Positions 41,360 through 49,107 of a DNA stretch of 50,880 nucleotides are shown one piece after another (position 1 is the first letter of the stretch; every line of letters starts with the position of its first letter). This DNA comes from an uncultured Acetatifactor sp. (GTDB lineage: Bacteria; Bacillota; Clostridia; Lachnospirales; Lachnospiraceae): contig CAJTSE010000002.1 in assembly GCA_910578815.1 (NCBI GenBank), positions 158,703-209,582 of the forward strand, given 5' to 3'. Below the pieces are notes generated by a model that was not told the DNA's origin, ran no database searches, and worked only from the letters and a program-made list of their open reading frames with translations. The position numbers and the translations under genes are program-made.

Positions 41360-43546
41360 TTAAAAACTGGTCAGACCTACATCGGCAGGATCCCGCAGTG
41401 TAAACAGCTCATAGGGAACTACCACATCCAGGCCCCCGGAAGCATAACAGGTCAACTCATAAGCATCAAAATGAATACCGATGCCTTCTGTTGTCAGATA
41501 AAACCGCCCTTCTTCCAGGATCATCTTCTCCCAGCCTTCCTCATCCGTGCCCCATTCTGCTTTTGCTTCCACATACGGCGCAATAATGGCGCAGATTTCC
41601 TCCGGGGAGTTCTCCAGAATTTCCGTTAGCAGAACCCTTTCGCCGGAAGAGCGGCTGAACACATACTCCGTACTGCCATGCTGCCCATGAGCGGCCCCGT
41701 TCCAGTACTCATACCAGTAAGCGCTCACACCGATATAATTTTCATCCAAAAAAGTAATAGACAGCTTCAGCTCGTCCTCCACCACCATCAAATCAGAGCC
41801 GAACAATTCGTCCAAAGGCGTGTTCCGCACCACATCCATCAATCCGGTAATATACTCTTCCTCCGCCCTGTATATTTCCTCCAAATATTCGTTGATCCTA
41901 AGGGCAGTTTCCGACTTTTCCGTCAGATATACCTTGGTCAACCCAAAACTTCCCCTTGCTCCCGTGGACTCCACAATAAATGTGGAAGAAAAGGTTTCCT
42001 CCGTGGCCATTTCTTTTAAGGGATTCTCATAATAAACATAGACCCGCTCTGACATATCATCATAATAATAGGAATCATCCCTCTCATACGGAATCCTGCA
42101 TATGGCTCCGTCACCGTCCAACAGTTTGTCATAATACAGATAGTCACCGTCCGAATACAGAACAGTCAGGTAATCCCCATAAACAGAGTCCCTCGATCTC
42201 GGATTCTGCACCCAGGAATCAATCGACTCCCGCTCCCCGTCCCAGCTAAGGCGCATGACACTGAAGCTGTTATCTTCGTAATCCCGCTCAATGTCATAAA
42301 TCCCCTTATCATCCCAAAACGTCATACTGTAGCAATCCAGGACGCCAATCTCTTTTGTCTCATTCGGATCATCCAGGCTAACGGCATACCAGGTGTCGTC
42401 ATTTCTATATACAAGAGCTCTATTGGTCAGCGTAAGATTACTCATGGAGCCCGCATCCTGTAAGAGTATCCTTTCCTTCTCCCCCGTCTCCAAAATAATG
42501 CGGTACAGATTTTCATCCTCATCACAGATAAAGGTATACCCGAAATTTCTCACACAATACACCAGATTCGGAAGATACCGATACCGGTAGCCTATATCCC
42601 GCGCTTCTGAAAAGCCTTCCGGTACCATGCCGTACAGGGTTTCTTCCTCCGAAATCTCTTTTACGCTTCCGTCCCCCTGCAGTTGAAAATACCGATTCTC
42701 ATCACCAGCGGAAAATCCAGAGAGAAGATACAGAATATCATCATGGATCTCCATATCGGTCAGGGAGCTTCCCCCTATATCATATCCTTCCCCAATCACG
42801 AAATCCTTCACAAGCAGCTTCTTCCCGGAGCCGTCGCATTTCATCCGCCAGAGATTTACCCTTGTGCCATCCAGGTAGCTGATATTCTTTTGTTCCACAA
42901 AATAAATCATGCCTTCATAAATGCTGAAATATCCCTCCTGGGGAGAAGCTGCCTCAAACAGCACCTCCGACTCCAACGTTTTGGGATTAACCCGGCACAG
43001 CTGCCGGCTCCAATAACCGTAGAGCCAGCCGTCCACCAGCTGCGTGTTATTCCCGGCGTCATCCTTAAAGTAGGGAACGCTGCCAAAGCTGACAGGCTTC
43101 GGAGGCTCCTGAGCTTCAGCGCTCTGATCTTCGGCCTCCTGGTCTTTGCCTTCCTGGTTTTCAGCTTCTCGGTCTTTGCCTTCCTGGTTTTCAGCTTCTC
43201 GGTCTTTGCCTTCCTGGTTTTCAGCTTCTCGGTCTTTGCCTTCCTGGTCTTCAGCTTCTCGGTCTTTGCCTTCCTGGTCTTCAGGCTGGCGATAGCTGCT
43301 TTCTTCCGCTTCCTCAGTTACCTGCCCTTCGCCTTCCCTGCTGTCTTCCTGATCCTGCTCTTTGCTTCCACGTTTGTCCTCTTCCTTCTCTTTTCTGCGG
43401 CTTCCCGTCTCTATGCTGTCCGCCGGTTTTCTTTGTCCGTTCTGCCCTGCAGAAGCTCCCATATCTATATTTCCCCAGCTGCCCACCCAAAGCGCCCAAA
43501 CCATCCCGTACACCAGCACTCTGTCAAATACTCTTCCTATAATCAT
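41360..43546 (-). CDS. Membrane-anchored DUF5050/DUF3298-like protein
   Basis: A protein of about 728 residues. The N-terminal hydrophobic segment (VFDRVLVYGMVWALWVGSWG) is a signal anchor. A charged linker follows with five E(D/N)QEGKD(R/Q)EA decapeptides, then a region of short beta units typical of DUF5050-like propellers (VDGWLYGYWSRQLCRVNPKT, YGDYLTVLYSDGDYLYY). The C-terminal domain of about 180 residues resembles DUF3298 (YWNGAAHGQHGSTEYVFS, LTEILENSPEEI). The start is uncertain: ATG 43546 has GAGAGG six bases before it, while ATG 43588 has GGAGGGG at about 11. Confidence 0.7.
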   Translation of the reverse strand: MIIGRVFDRVLVYGMVWALWVGSWGNIDMGASAGQNGQRKPADSIETGSRRKEKEEDKRGSKEQDQEDSREGEGQVTEEAEESSYRQPEDQEGKDREAEDQEGKDREAENQEGKDREAENQEGKDREAENQEGKDQEAEDQSAEAQEPPKPVSFGSVPYFKDDAGNNTQLVDGWLYGYWSRQLCRVNPKTLESEVLFEAASPQEGYFSIYEGMIYFVEQKNISYLDGTRVNLWRMKCDGSGKKLLVKDFVIGEGYDIGGSSLTDMEIHDDILYLLSGFSAGDENRYFQLQGDGSVKEISEEETLYGMVPEGFSEARDIGYRYRYLPNLVYCVRNFGYTFICDEDENLYRIILETGEKERILLQDAGSMSNLTLTNRALVYRNDDTWYAVSLDDPNETKEIGVLDCYSMTFWDDKGIYDIERDYEDNSFSVMRLSWDGERESIDSWVQNPRSRDSVYGDYLTVLYSDGDYLYYDKLLDGDGAICRIPYERDDSYYYDDMSERVYVYYENPLKEMATEETFSSTFIVESTGARGSFGLTKVYLTEKSETALRINEYLEEIYRAEEEYITGLMDVVRNTPLDELFGSDLMVVEDELKLSITFLDENYIGVSAYWYEYWNGAAHGQHGSTEYVFSRSSGERVLLTEILENSPEEICAIIAPYVEAKAEWGTDEEGWEKMILEEGRFYLTTEGIGIHFDAYELTCYASGGLDVVVPYELFTLRDPADVGLTSF
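43141..43285 (-). repeat. 30-bp in-frame tandem repeats
   Basis: Four consecutive 30-bp units at 43141-43260, beginning GGTCTTTGCCTTCCTGGTTT, plus a partial fifth, code for the charged decapeptide linker. Units are identical or differ by one or two bases. Confidence 0.95.
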
Positions 43547-43639
43547 CTGCATCCTCTCCCCTCGCAAAACAAACAGCTTCATATACATTATATGATAACC
43601 CCTCCAGGCATAATATTTGCATCATTTCTCCCGACACTA

Positions 43640-43668
43640 TTGTCATTTACTATATCTTGTAGTATAAT
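43640..43668 (+). promoter_or_regulatory. Promoter of the tocopherol-cyclase-family gene
   Basis: TTGTCA (43640-43645), a 17-bp spacer and TATAAT (43663-43668), about 38 bases before the start codon. Confidence 0.8.
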
Positions 43669-43705
43669 GTAAAAAGTTGCTACGAAATGTGGGAGAACAT
43701 ACCTG

Positions 43706-44830
43706 ATGAATTTGTCTGATTTGACAAGAAACGCATACCTGCTGCGGGGCCCTCTGGCCCGGCGGGGATACATGCGCTGGTTTCATTCCTTCTCTGGAAC
43801 ATGTGCGGATACGGGTGAAGTCCGCACTTTTTTCGTGGAATTTCTGGTGATAAACCCCGGACTGGGCGGCGAACAGCCTATTCTCGGCCAGCACCCGTAT
43901 TATAAAAAACGGGGTATGAAGCCTTCCTATGTCTGCGTAAAAGCAGGCGCTTTTCCCGACAGTGAAGGAGAAGGCGGCAGGCAGCTTAATGCCTATTATC
44001 CCGTTTCTTCCTTAAAGCCCACTGCCGTTCCTCTGGTGATGGAAGTAGAGGATTGCTTTTACAGCGAAGAACGTATACGAGGATATATAGATGTTACAGA
44101 CGAAGAGGCAGGACACCGTTCCTTTATGACCGATGCCGGCACCATGGAATGGGACCTGGAGGTGTACAAAGCCGTAGCCTGCCACACCGGGATTCTGGCA
44201 AGCCCTTTGTTCCAGGCGTTAAATGCTCTGGACAGCTACTGGCACGGCGAAGGAATCAAAAGCTTTTTCAGAGGTACGATCACCCTTGACGGCATCCTTT
44301 ATGATGTCAGCCCTGAAACCAGCTGTGGCTATGCAGACAAACACTGGGGACGAAATTTTAACCGTCCCTGGCTTCAGCTTGCCTGTGGCAGCCTCACCAG
44401 CGAACGCACCGGCAGAAAGCTGCGCCACTCCTGTTTAGCTGTAAACGGCTGCTGCCCCAGATTCCTGTTTCTCCCCTTAAGACGCAAGCTTCTCCTTCAG
44501 CTCACCTATACCGGGGAGGATTTCTGCTTCGGATTTAAACCCTTCCTTTTATCCCGCTGCAAATGGGAAACCAAAGAGACCAACAAGCGATATATATGGC
44601 ATATCATCGCCAAAAACAGGACGGCCATAATCAAAATTTCCGGCAGCTGCACCAAAAAACAAATGCTGCAGATGAAATACGAAAGCCCGGAAGGCCTGCT
44701 GTCGAAACGTGCCTTGATGGCCGGCGGCGCTGCAGTGGGCACAATACAGATTTTCCGCCGAAGCTCCGGCGGCCGGGTGCTGCTTGACACCTTGCAGATG
44801 GAACAGGGCTTTTGCGAATATCAAGGATAA
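43706..44830 (+). CDS. Tocopherol cyclase family protein
   Basis: A 374-residue protein related to PF14249, a family named for plant tocopherol cyclase and found in Firmicutes with unknown function. The sequence has lipocalin-like strands, with GYMRWFHSFSG near the N-terminus and the block TSCGYADKHWGRNFNRPWLQLACGSL near residue 210-235, which is the best family landmark. There is no signal peptide. It is monocistronic. The substrate is unknown; a lipid or isoprenoid ligand is only a guess from the family name. Confidence 0.8.
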   Translation: MNLSDLTRNAYLLRGPLARRGYMRWFHSFSGTCADTGEVRTFFVEFLVINPGLGGEQPILGQHPYYKKRGMKPSYVCVKAGAFPDSEGEGGRQLNAYYPVSSLKPTAVPLVMEVEDCFYSEERIRGYIDVTDEEAGHRSFMTDAGTMEWDLEVYKAVACHTGILASPLFQALNALDSYWHGEGIKSFFRGTITLDGILYDVSPETSCGYADKHWGRNFNRPWLQLACGSLTSERTGRKLRHSCLAVNGCCPRFLFLPLRRKLLLQLTYTGEDFCFGFKPFLLSRCKWETKETNKRYIWHIIAKNRTAIIKISGSCTKKQMLQMKYESPEGLLSKRALMAGGAAVGTIQIFRRSSGGRVLLDTLQMEQGFCEYQG

Positions 44831-44838
44831 TTATTATA

Positions 44839-44890
44839 ATTGCTCCCCTTGCAAGACTTCTACCTGTTTGCAACTTGCAAGGGGAGCAAT
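44839..44890. terminator. 16-bp perfect inverted repeat, probable terminator
   Basis: ATTGCTCCCCTTGCAA (44839-44854) and its exact complement (44875-44890) enclose a 20-base loop between the convergent ends of the cyclase-family gene and the next minus gene. Neither strand has a clean T run, so termination efficiency is uncertain. Confidence 0.6.
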
Positions 44891-44892
44891 GT

Positions 44893-45576
44893 TTACTCGC
44901 GGGAATAAAGATTTAAAATTTCTTTCCTGATGCCGTTTAAAACATTTGTTATTTTTTCAGAAACGGAAAAAAACTCATAATCCTTCAAATCTCCAAAATT
45001 ATAATTTTGAAAATTTTCATCCAGCGTCTTTGTATTTCGGCCGTTGATATTAATATAACCAAAGAAGTCGGATTTTAAAATATATACAGGCTTCTGCATG
45101 TAAGGATTCAACGGTGAAGCATCTAAAAATATTAAATATTCATTTTCAGGATACATCAGATTCAGCACATTCATAAATTGTATTTTATCATCTATTTCAT
45201 AAAATCCAAAATATTGATAGACATATCCCTTTTGCTGCACGGAAGCATATTCCTCTCCTATTATTATTTTCTTAAAGATTATTTCCTGCCCTATGCTTCC
45301 TTCAGTTTGCCGTATATTACCCGTCGGTTCTACAACTGCAATTACAGACGCCTCTTCGACATCATATTTATTGCCATTTGTTTTAAAACTTGCCTCTGTC
45401 AAGCCATCCTCATCATCGCTGTTTGCTCCCAGCGCATAGGATAGCACCATTGTTTCCGTTCCTATATCCTCTACATGATCTATTTCTGCCAGACCACAGT
45501 TCGCCGCCTCCAGTTTGAATATAATTCCTGCTGTTATAGTCAAGAATAAAGTAACAAAGACAAACTTTTTAAGCAT
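44893..45576 (-). CDS. Secreted or membrane-anchored protein, unknown
   Basis: A 227-residue protein of unknown family. The N-terminus (MLKKFVFVTLFLTITAGIIFKLEAANC) is a signal peptide or anchor. The rest is a soluble alpha/beta domain with many Asn, Asp and Tyr residues. ATG 45576 follows GGGAGG; the frame extends to 45651 but that part overlaps the ATPase gene. It is the last gene of the ABC module, 17 bases after the ATPase stop. The outside location suggests an accessory or immunity-type role, which is inference. Confidence 0.7.
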   Translation of the reverse strand: MLKKFVFVTLFLTITAGIIFKLEAANCGLAEIDHVEDIGTETMVLSYALGANSDDEDGLTEASFKTNGNKYDVEEASVIAVVEPTGNIRQTEGSIGQEIIFKKIIIGEEYASVQQKGYVYQYFGFYEIDDKIQFMNVLNLMYPENEYLIFLDASPLNPYMQKPVYILKSDFFGYININGRNTKTLDENFQNYNFGDLKDYEFFSVSEKITNVLNGIRKEILNLYSRE

Positions 45577-45593
45577 CTGCCCGCCTCCCTGCT

Positions 45594-46238
45594 TTACACA
45601 TTTCCCAGTCTTACACATTTCCCTGCATCCACAGAATAGATTTCTTCGCATAATTTTGTTATATCTTCACCAATATGGCTGGCCATCAAAATTACCGCGC
45701 CTCTTTGTGCTTCTTCCAAAATAATTTGACGAATGATCGCAGTCCCGCTCTGATCTATTGAGTTTGTCGGCTCATCCAGAAACAGAAAGTCCGGTTGTTC
45801 CATAATAGCCTGCGCAATCAACAGTCTCTGTCTCATCCCCAATGAGTATTTTTTTACCGGTAATTTATTGTTTGGGTCCAAGCCAACCCTTTGTATTGCA
45901 TATTCTATTTCCGCCTCCGAAATATAGTTATTTAAAGAAGCAAGATATAAAAGGTTATCCCATCCCGTTAAATCCGGCCACATCCCTGAATTTTCTATGA
46001 TTACGCCTAACTTTACCGCGCCATGTTCCTTATGAATATCAATGCCATCTAAAAAGACAGTTCCCTTTGTCGGTCTTACAAGTCCACTCAGTGTTCGGAA
46101 AAGCATTGTTTTTCCGGAACCATTTTCTCCTGTAAAACCATATATCCTTCCTCCCTTCAAATTAAGGGAAACATCATACAATACTTCTTTTTTATCAATT
46201 ATTTTATACAGCTTCTCAGCAATTAAAGTATGCTGCAT
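45594..46238 (-). CDS. ABC transporter ATPase
   Basis: A 214-residue stand-alone ATPase. Walker A is GENGSGKT, the signature YSLGMRQR, Walker B FLFLDEPTNSID and the switch His in MASHIGED. The LGMRQR signature is common in drug, peptide and bacteriocin-immunity exporters of the ABC-2 type. It is slightly short at the C-terminus. The start overlaps the membrane gene by 16 bases. The partners are the two membrane proteins upstream. Confidence 0.93.
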   Translation of the reverse strand: MQHTLIAEKLYKIIDKKEVLYDVSLNLKGGRIYGFTGENGSGKTMLFRTLSGLVRPTKGTVFLDGIDIHKEHGAVKLGVIIENSGMWPDLTGWDNLLYLASLNNYISEAEIEYAIQRVGLDPNNKLPVKKYSLGMRQRLLIAQAIMEQPDFLFLDEPTNSIDQSGTAIIRQIILEEAQRGAVILMASHIGEDITKLCEEIYSVDAGKCVRLGNV

Positions 46239-46987
46239 CCTTTTGCGCCTCCTTTTTCGAAAATATCCATATGCTCGATATACAAAAGCAAGCCGGCCGA
46301 CACTGCCGCCATATAAAACAAACCGACAATAATTTTTACAAACATTAATTTCGGCGCGGTCAGCAATGCACTGTTAAAGCATAGCGGATTCAGCACCATA
46401 TTGTAATCGTTATCAAAGAAAAAAACAGCAATCATTTGCAGGACAACAAGCGCTAATATTACCACACTGATACTCATGGAGATTCCATGATTTATCGACA
46501 TCCAATTCACGGACACACAAATAACCGTAAGCAGCGGAAATATCAGACCAAACATAGCCATCAGAGTCAACATTACCTTTTGATGAAATATCCAACCGGC
46601 AACAAGCCTTATCCCTACTGCAAGTTCAAACAGTAACAGCATCAATGTATATACAGAAGATAAAATACAAAGAATACCAATTTTTTTGATCCCCCATTTT
46701 CTCCTGTCTTTAATCCGAGTAAACAGCAATACGCTGGTCTGCCCAAAAAAATTCGAAAAATAACTGCCAAACAATATTGCAAACAAAAATAAAAATCCCA
46801 GACTCTTCACTTCTAAAATCATGGTATGAACTTCTCCCCTGCTGACTCTTCCGAAAATACTATACCACAAAACATCCGACAGATTTTGTTCTCTGGGAGT
46901 ATATAAAAAAATCTCCGAAAGAGAAGTCATAAACAGGAAGGGAATGATATATAAGGTTCTTTTCATTAAACTGGATAATTTCAGCAA
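46223..46987 (-). CDS. ABC-2-type membrane protein, second permease
   Basis: A 254-residue integral membrane protein with about six hydrophobic helices (among them LGFLFLFAILFGSYF, ILCILSSVYTLMLLLFELAV, LTLMAMFGLIFPLLTVICV, ISMSISVVILALVVLQMIAVFFF and VKIIVGLFYMAAVSAGLLLYI). The start is TTG one base after the preceding stop, with AAGGAG upstream; ATG 46966 is an alternative. It is poorly conserved in sequence but sits in the position of a transporter half. Confidence 0.8.
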   Translation of the reverse strand: MLKLSSLMKRTLYIIPFLFMTSLSEIFLYTPREQNLSDVLWYSIFGRVSRGEVHTMILEVKSLGFLFLFAILFGSYFSNFFGQTSVLLFTRIKDRRKWGIKKIGILCILSSVYTLMLLLFELAVGIRLVAGWIFHQKVMLTLMAMFGLIFPLLTVICVSVNWMSINHGISMSISVVILALVVLQMIAVFFFDNDYNMVLNPLCFNSALLTAPKLMFVKIIVGLFYMAAVSAGLLLYIEHMDIFEKGGAKGCSIL

Positions 46988-46988
46988 T

Positions 46989-47870
46989 TTATTGCAAACT
47001 CCTTATATCTTGATGAATTGCATGAATCGTCAGGCAGGTCATAGCTGCAAGTAAAAAAACGGAAATGACAGGCACAAAAAGCGGAACTAATCCTTTGCTG
47101 AACAAGGGAGAAAAATACGCAAAAATATTAACGTTACTATAAAGTCCTTGCGTTTCTACCGCCTTGGAAAAAGCCTGTGCATCAATTACTCTCAATAACT
47201 GTGTCAAAATAAAAAACGGAGCAAATAAAATAATCTTATTTTTTTTGAAGTAAAAAGAAAGACTCATTATAAAACTACCTGCTAATCCCGAAAACAAAGA
47301 GAAAAGCAAAACATACATCAAGTTATAAACAAACGGACTAAATAAATATACCCGCAAAAACGGTATGGACGGATAAAGCGTACGATAATCAATATTTGTT
47401 CCCAATAGCCCACGATAAAAATTAGGCATTTGATATTCTCCGATCCACGTATTACCATTGTGCGGGAAAAAGCAGTTGCAAAGAATCAAATTTGTCAAAA
47501 AGGATACTGCTATTATAAATGCCGTACCGACAAATGCCGCAGTAAGCTTTGACACATAGTAATCTTTTTTGGATACCCTGGAAAAATAAACAGGCAAAAG
47601 CTGATTTTTATAATCGTCAATATAAGAAGTAGAAAACGGCAGTACTATCAAAAAGGGCCATAGTATGCAGAAGGTTGACCACCAGATATTTGCACCGGAA
47701 AAGCAAACCATCTGATTTGCATCCTTCATCAAAGAAAGGTCATGTCCCGCATTTTGTACCAAAGCATGCAAGAACGCCAGACATGAATACGAAAATGTAA
47801 CGATAAAGGCTATTTTGTATTCTTTCCCTTTTCGCATAACTTTTATTTGAGTTTTTATTGATGACAGCAT
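46989..47870 (-). CDS. ABC-2-type membrane protein, first permease
   Basis: A 293-residue membrane protein with about six helices. A large outward loop between helices 1 and 2 is followed by FCILWPFLIVLPFSTSYIDDYKN, the amphipathic stretch typical of ABC-2 permeases. ATG 47870 lies eight bases after GGAGG; the TTG immediately before it is less likely. It is followed directly by the second membrane protein, so the two are probably a heterodimer. Confidence 0.82.
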   Translation of the reverse strand: MLSSIKTQIKVMRKGKEYKIAFIVTFSYSCLAFLHALVQNAGHDLSLMKDANQMVCFSGANIWWSTFCILWPFLIVLPFSTSYIDDYKNQLLPVYFSRVSKKDYYVSKLTAAFVGTAFIIAVSFLTNLILCNCFFPHNGNTWIGEYQMPNFYRGLLGTNIDYRTLYPSIPFLRVYLFSPFVYNLMYVLLFSLFSGLAGSFIMSLSFYFKKNKIILFAPFFILTQLLRVIDAQAFSKAVETQGLYSNVNIFAYFSPLFSKGLVPLFVPVISVFLLAAMTCLTIHAIHQDIRSLQ

Positions 47871-47996
47871 CAAAGCTTCCTCCTCAAATTTTGGATGAAT
47901 GATGTCCAGCCTGCTCGTAACAAGCTTAAAGACATTTGCAGGACATATGCGGTAACATTAATTTAAAAACATTATCCCTTTTATAAAGGCTGCATT

Positions 47997-48362
47997 TTAA
48001 TGTGCATTCCAATAGCCGGAAACATAGCAATCAAGGCTGGGTTTATGCCCCTTACCATAAAGCAAAATATTATTTCCTACTCTATTCGCCCCCGAAGGAA
48101 TGGGAACTTCCACCCAACTGCCCTTTGATACTAAAATTGATGTTCCTATTGAGGTTCCCCTTACATATATCTGCCTATAGTCACTATCGTTTTTATTTGC
48201 ATCGTATATCGCAGTAATTTTAACTTCCGGAGTACTATTTGCATTATCCTTTACAGCACTGGTAATATAAGTGTACTGATTGCTGTCAACAAATATTTTT
48301 TCATCTGAAAAATTGCTTTCAGCAGCAAAGCATGTAATGCCTATCGCCATTGCTAAAATCAT
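47997..48362 (-). CDS. Small secreted protein with out-of-frame signal start
   Basis: The open frame codes for 121 residues beginning MILAMAIGITCFAAESN, which lacks the basic head of a signal peptide. Upstream in the same frame lies KKKLFFTLGVA, which would complete a perfect signal peptide. The only ATG with a ribosome binding site (48400, after AGGGG) is one base out of frame across A7 and T8 runs. The mature part of about 105 residues ends GYWNAH and recalls small DUF2712 or lactococcin-972-like proteins found beside ABC transporters, with low certainty. Confidence 0.6.
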   Translation of the reverse strand: MILAMAIGITCFAAESNFSDEKIFVDSNQYTYITSAVKDNANSTPEVKITAIYDANKNDSDYRQIYVRGTSIGTSILVSKGSWVEVPIPSGANRVGNNILLYGKGHKPSLDCYVSGYWNAH

Positions 48363-48456
48363 GGCAACGCCTAATGTAAAAAAAAGCTTCTTTTTTTCAT
48401 GTCTTCCCCTTTCTATTTGTTACCGCACAGTCCTCAGAACTTCATGTTCTTATGCA

Positions 48457-48493
48457 AGAATAGCACTATTTAATGCTATTAGTCAATAGCATT
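48457..48493 (-). promoter_or_regulatory. Promoter with three 9-bp operator half-sites
   Basis: On the minus strand AATGCTATT, AATAGCATT and AGTGCTATT follow each other with exact 4-bp spacers (48485-48493, 48472-48480, 48459-48467). The first two form a perfect inverted repeat. TTGACT (48481-48486) within it serves as -35, and TATTCT (48457-48462) is an 18-bp-spaced -10. A regulator bound here would cover the promoter. Confidence 0.65.
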
Positions 48494-48553
48494 ATCCAAA
48501 AACAACAATAAGTTGCGCAGATATTAGGCTTGCAGATAGAACAATATGTTGAC

Positions 48554-48582
48554 TTGCAAGCAGCAATCATATGCTTTATAAT
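48554..48582 (+). promoter_or_regulatory. Promoter of the GNAT gene at 48623
   Basis: TTGCAA (48554-48559), a 17-bp spacer and TATAAT (48577-48582), 40 bases before the start codon. Confidence 0.75.
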
Positions 48583-48622
48583 CAAATATATAAAAATGTA
48601 TTTGTACAGGAGTATGAAATCC

Positions 48623-49060
48623 ATGCTTATCAGAGAGATGCTTTTAAAAGATATTCCGGCTGTTTTACCACTTTATATTTCTTATTACAATGAACATGAA
48701 AACAGCCAATGGAATGAAAATACAGCGGCAAAGCGGATTCATCAGGTATTGAGTATGGAAGATTCCTATAGTCTGATCGCAGAGGACGGAAATCGTGTGC
48801 TGGGTTTTGCAATGGGATACTTTAAACAGTACGACGATATAATCGGATACACTCTTGAAGAAATAATCATAGCTTATAAGTTTCAAAACCAGGGAATTGG
48901 AAGTATTCTTTTGAGAGAACTTGAACAGCGAGTAAAAGAGAAGGGAGCATCTTGTATTGAGCTCCAAGCAGTAAATGATGATATGCACGAGAGATATTAC
49001 GGAAAGGCTGGCTACCAGAATGCCAAAAACTTTGTGATGAAGGTCAAATGGTTTGAATAA
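48623..49060 (+). CDS. GNAT-family N-acetyltransferase
   Basis: A 145-residue acetyltransferase. Motif A is IIIAYKFQNQGIGSILLRELEQRVKEKG, with the QNQGIG acetyl-CoA loop; motif B is ELQAVNDDMHERYYGKAGYQNA. ATG 48623 (MLIREMLLKDIPAVLPLY) lies ten bases after GGAG, so upstream frame extension is rejected. It is divergent from the secreted-protein module and under its own promoter. The substrate is unknown. Confidence 0.88.
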   Translation: MLIREMLLKDIPAVLPLYISYYNEHENSQWNENTAAKRIHQVLSMEDSYSLIAEDGNRVLGFAMGYFKQYDDIIGYTLEEIIIAYKFQNQGIGSILLRELEQRVKEKGASCIELQAVNDDMHERYYGKAGYQNAKNFVMKVKWFE

Positions 49061-49107
49061 GTCACCACAATAATTACATTCTCTTAGCCAGCCGGGTCTA
49101 TCGAAGG

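Noticed and set aside
42683..43672. Long plus-strand open frame opposite the repeat-rich membrane protein
   Set aside because: It is the antisense of the 30-bp repeat region and upstream coding sequence, has no ribosome binding site and gives a low-complexity product. The minus-strand gene has domains and a start.
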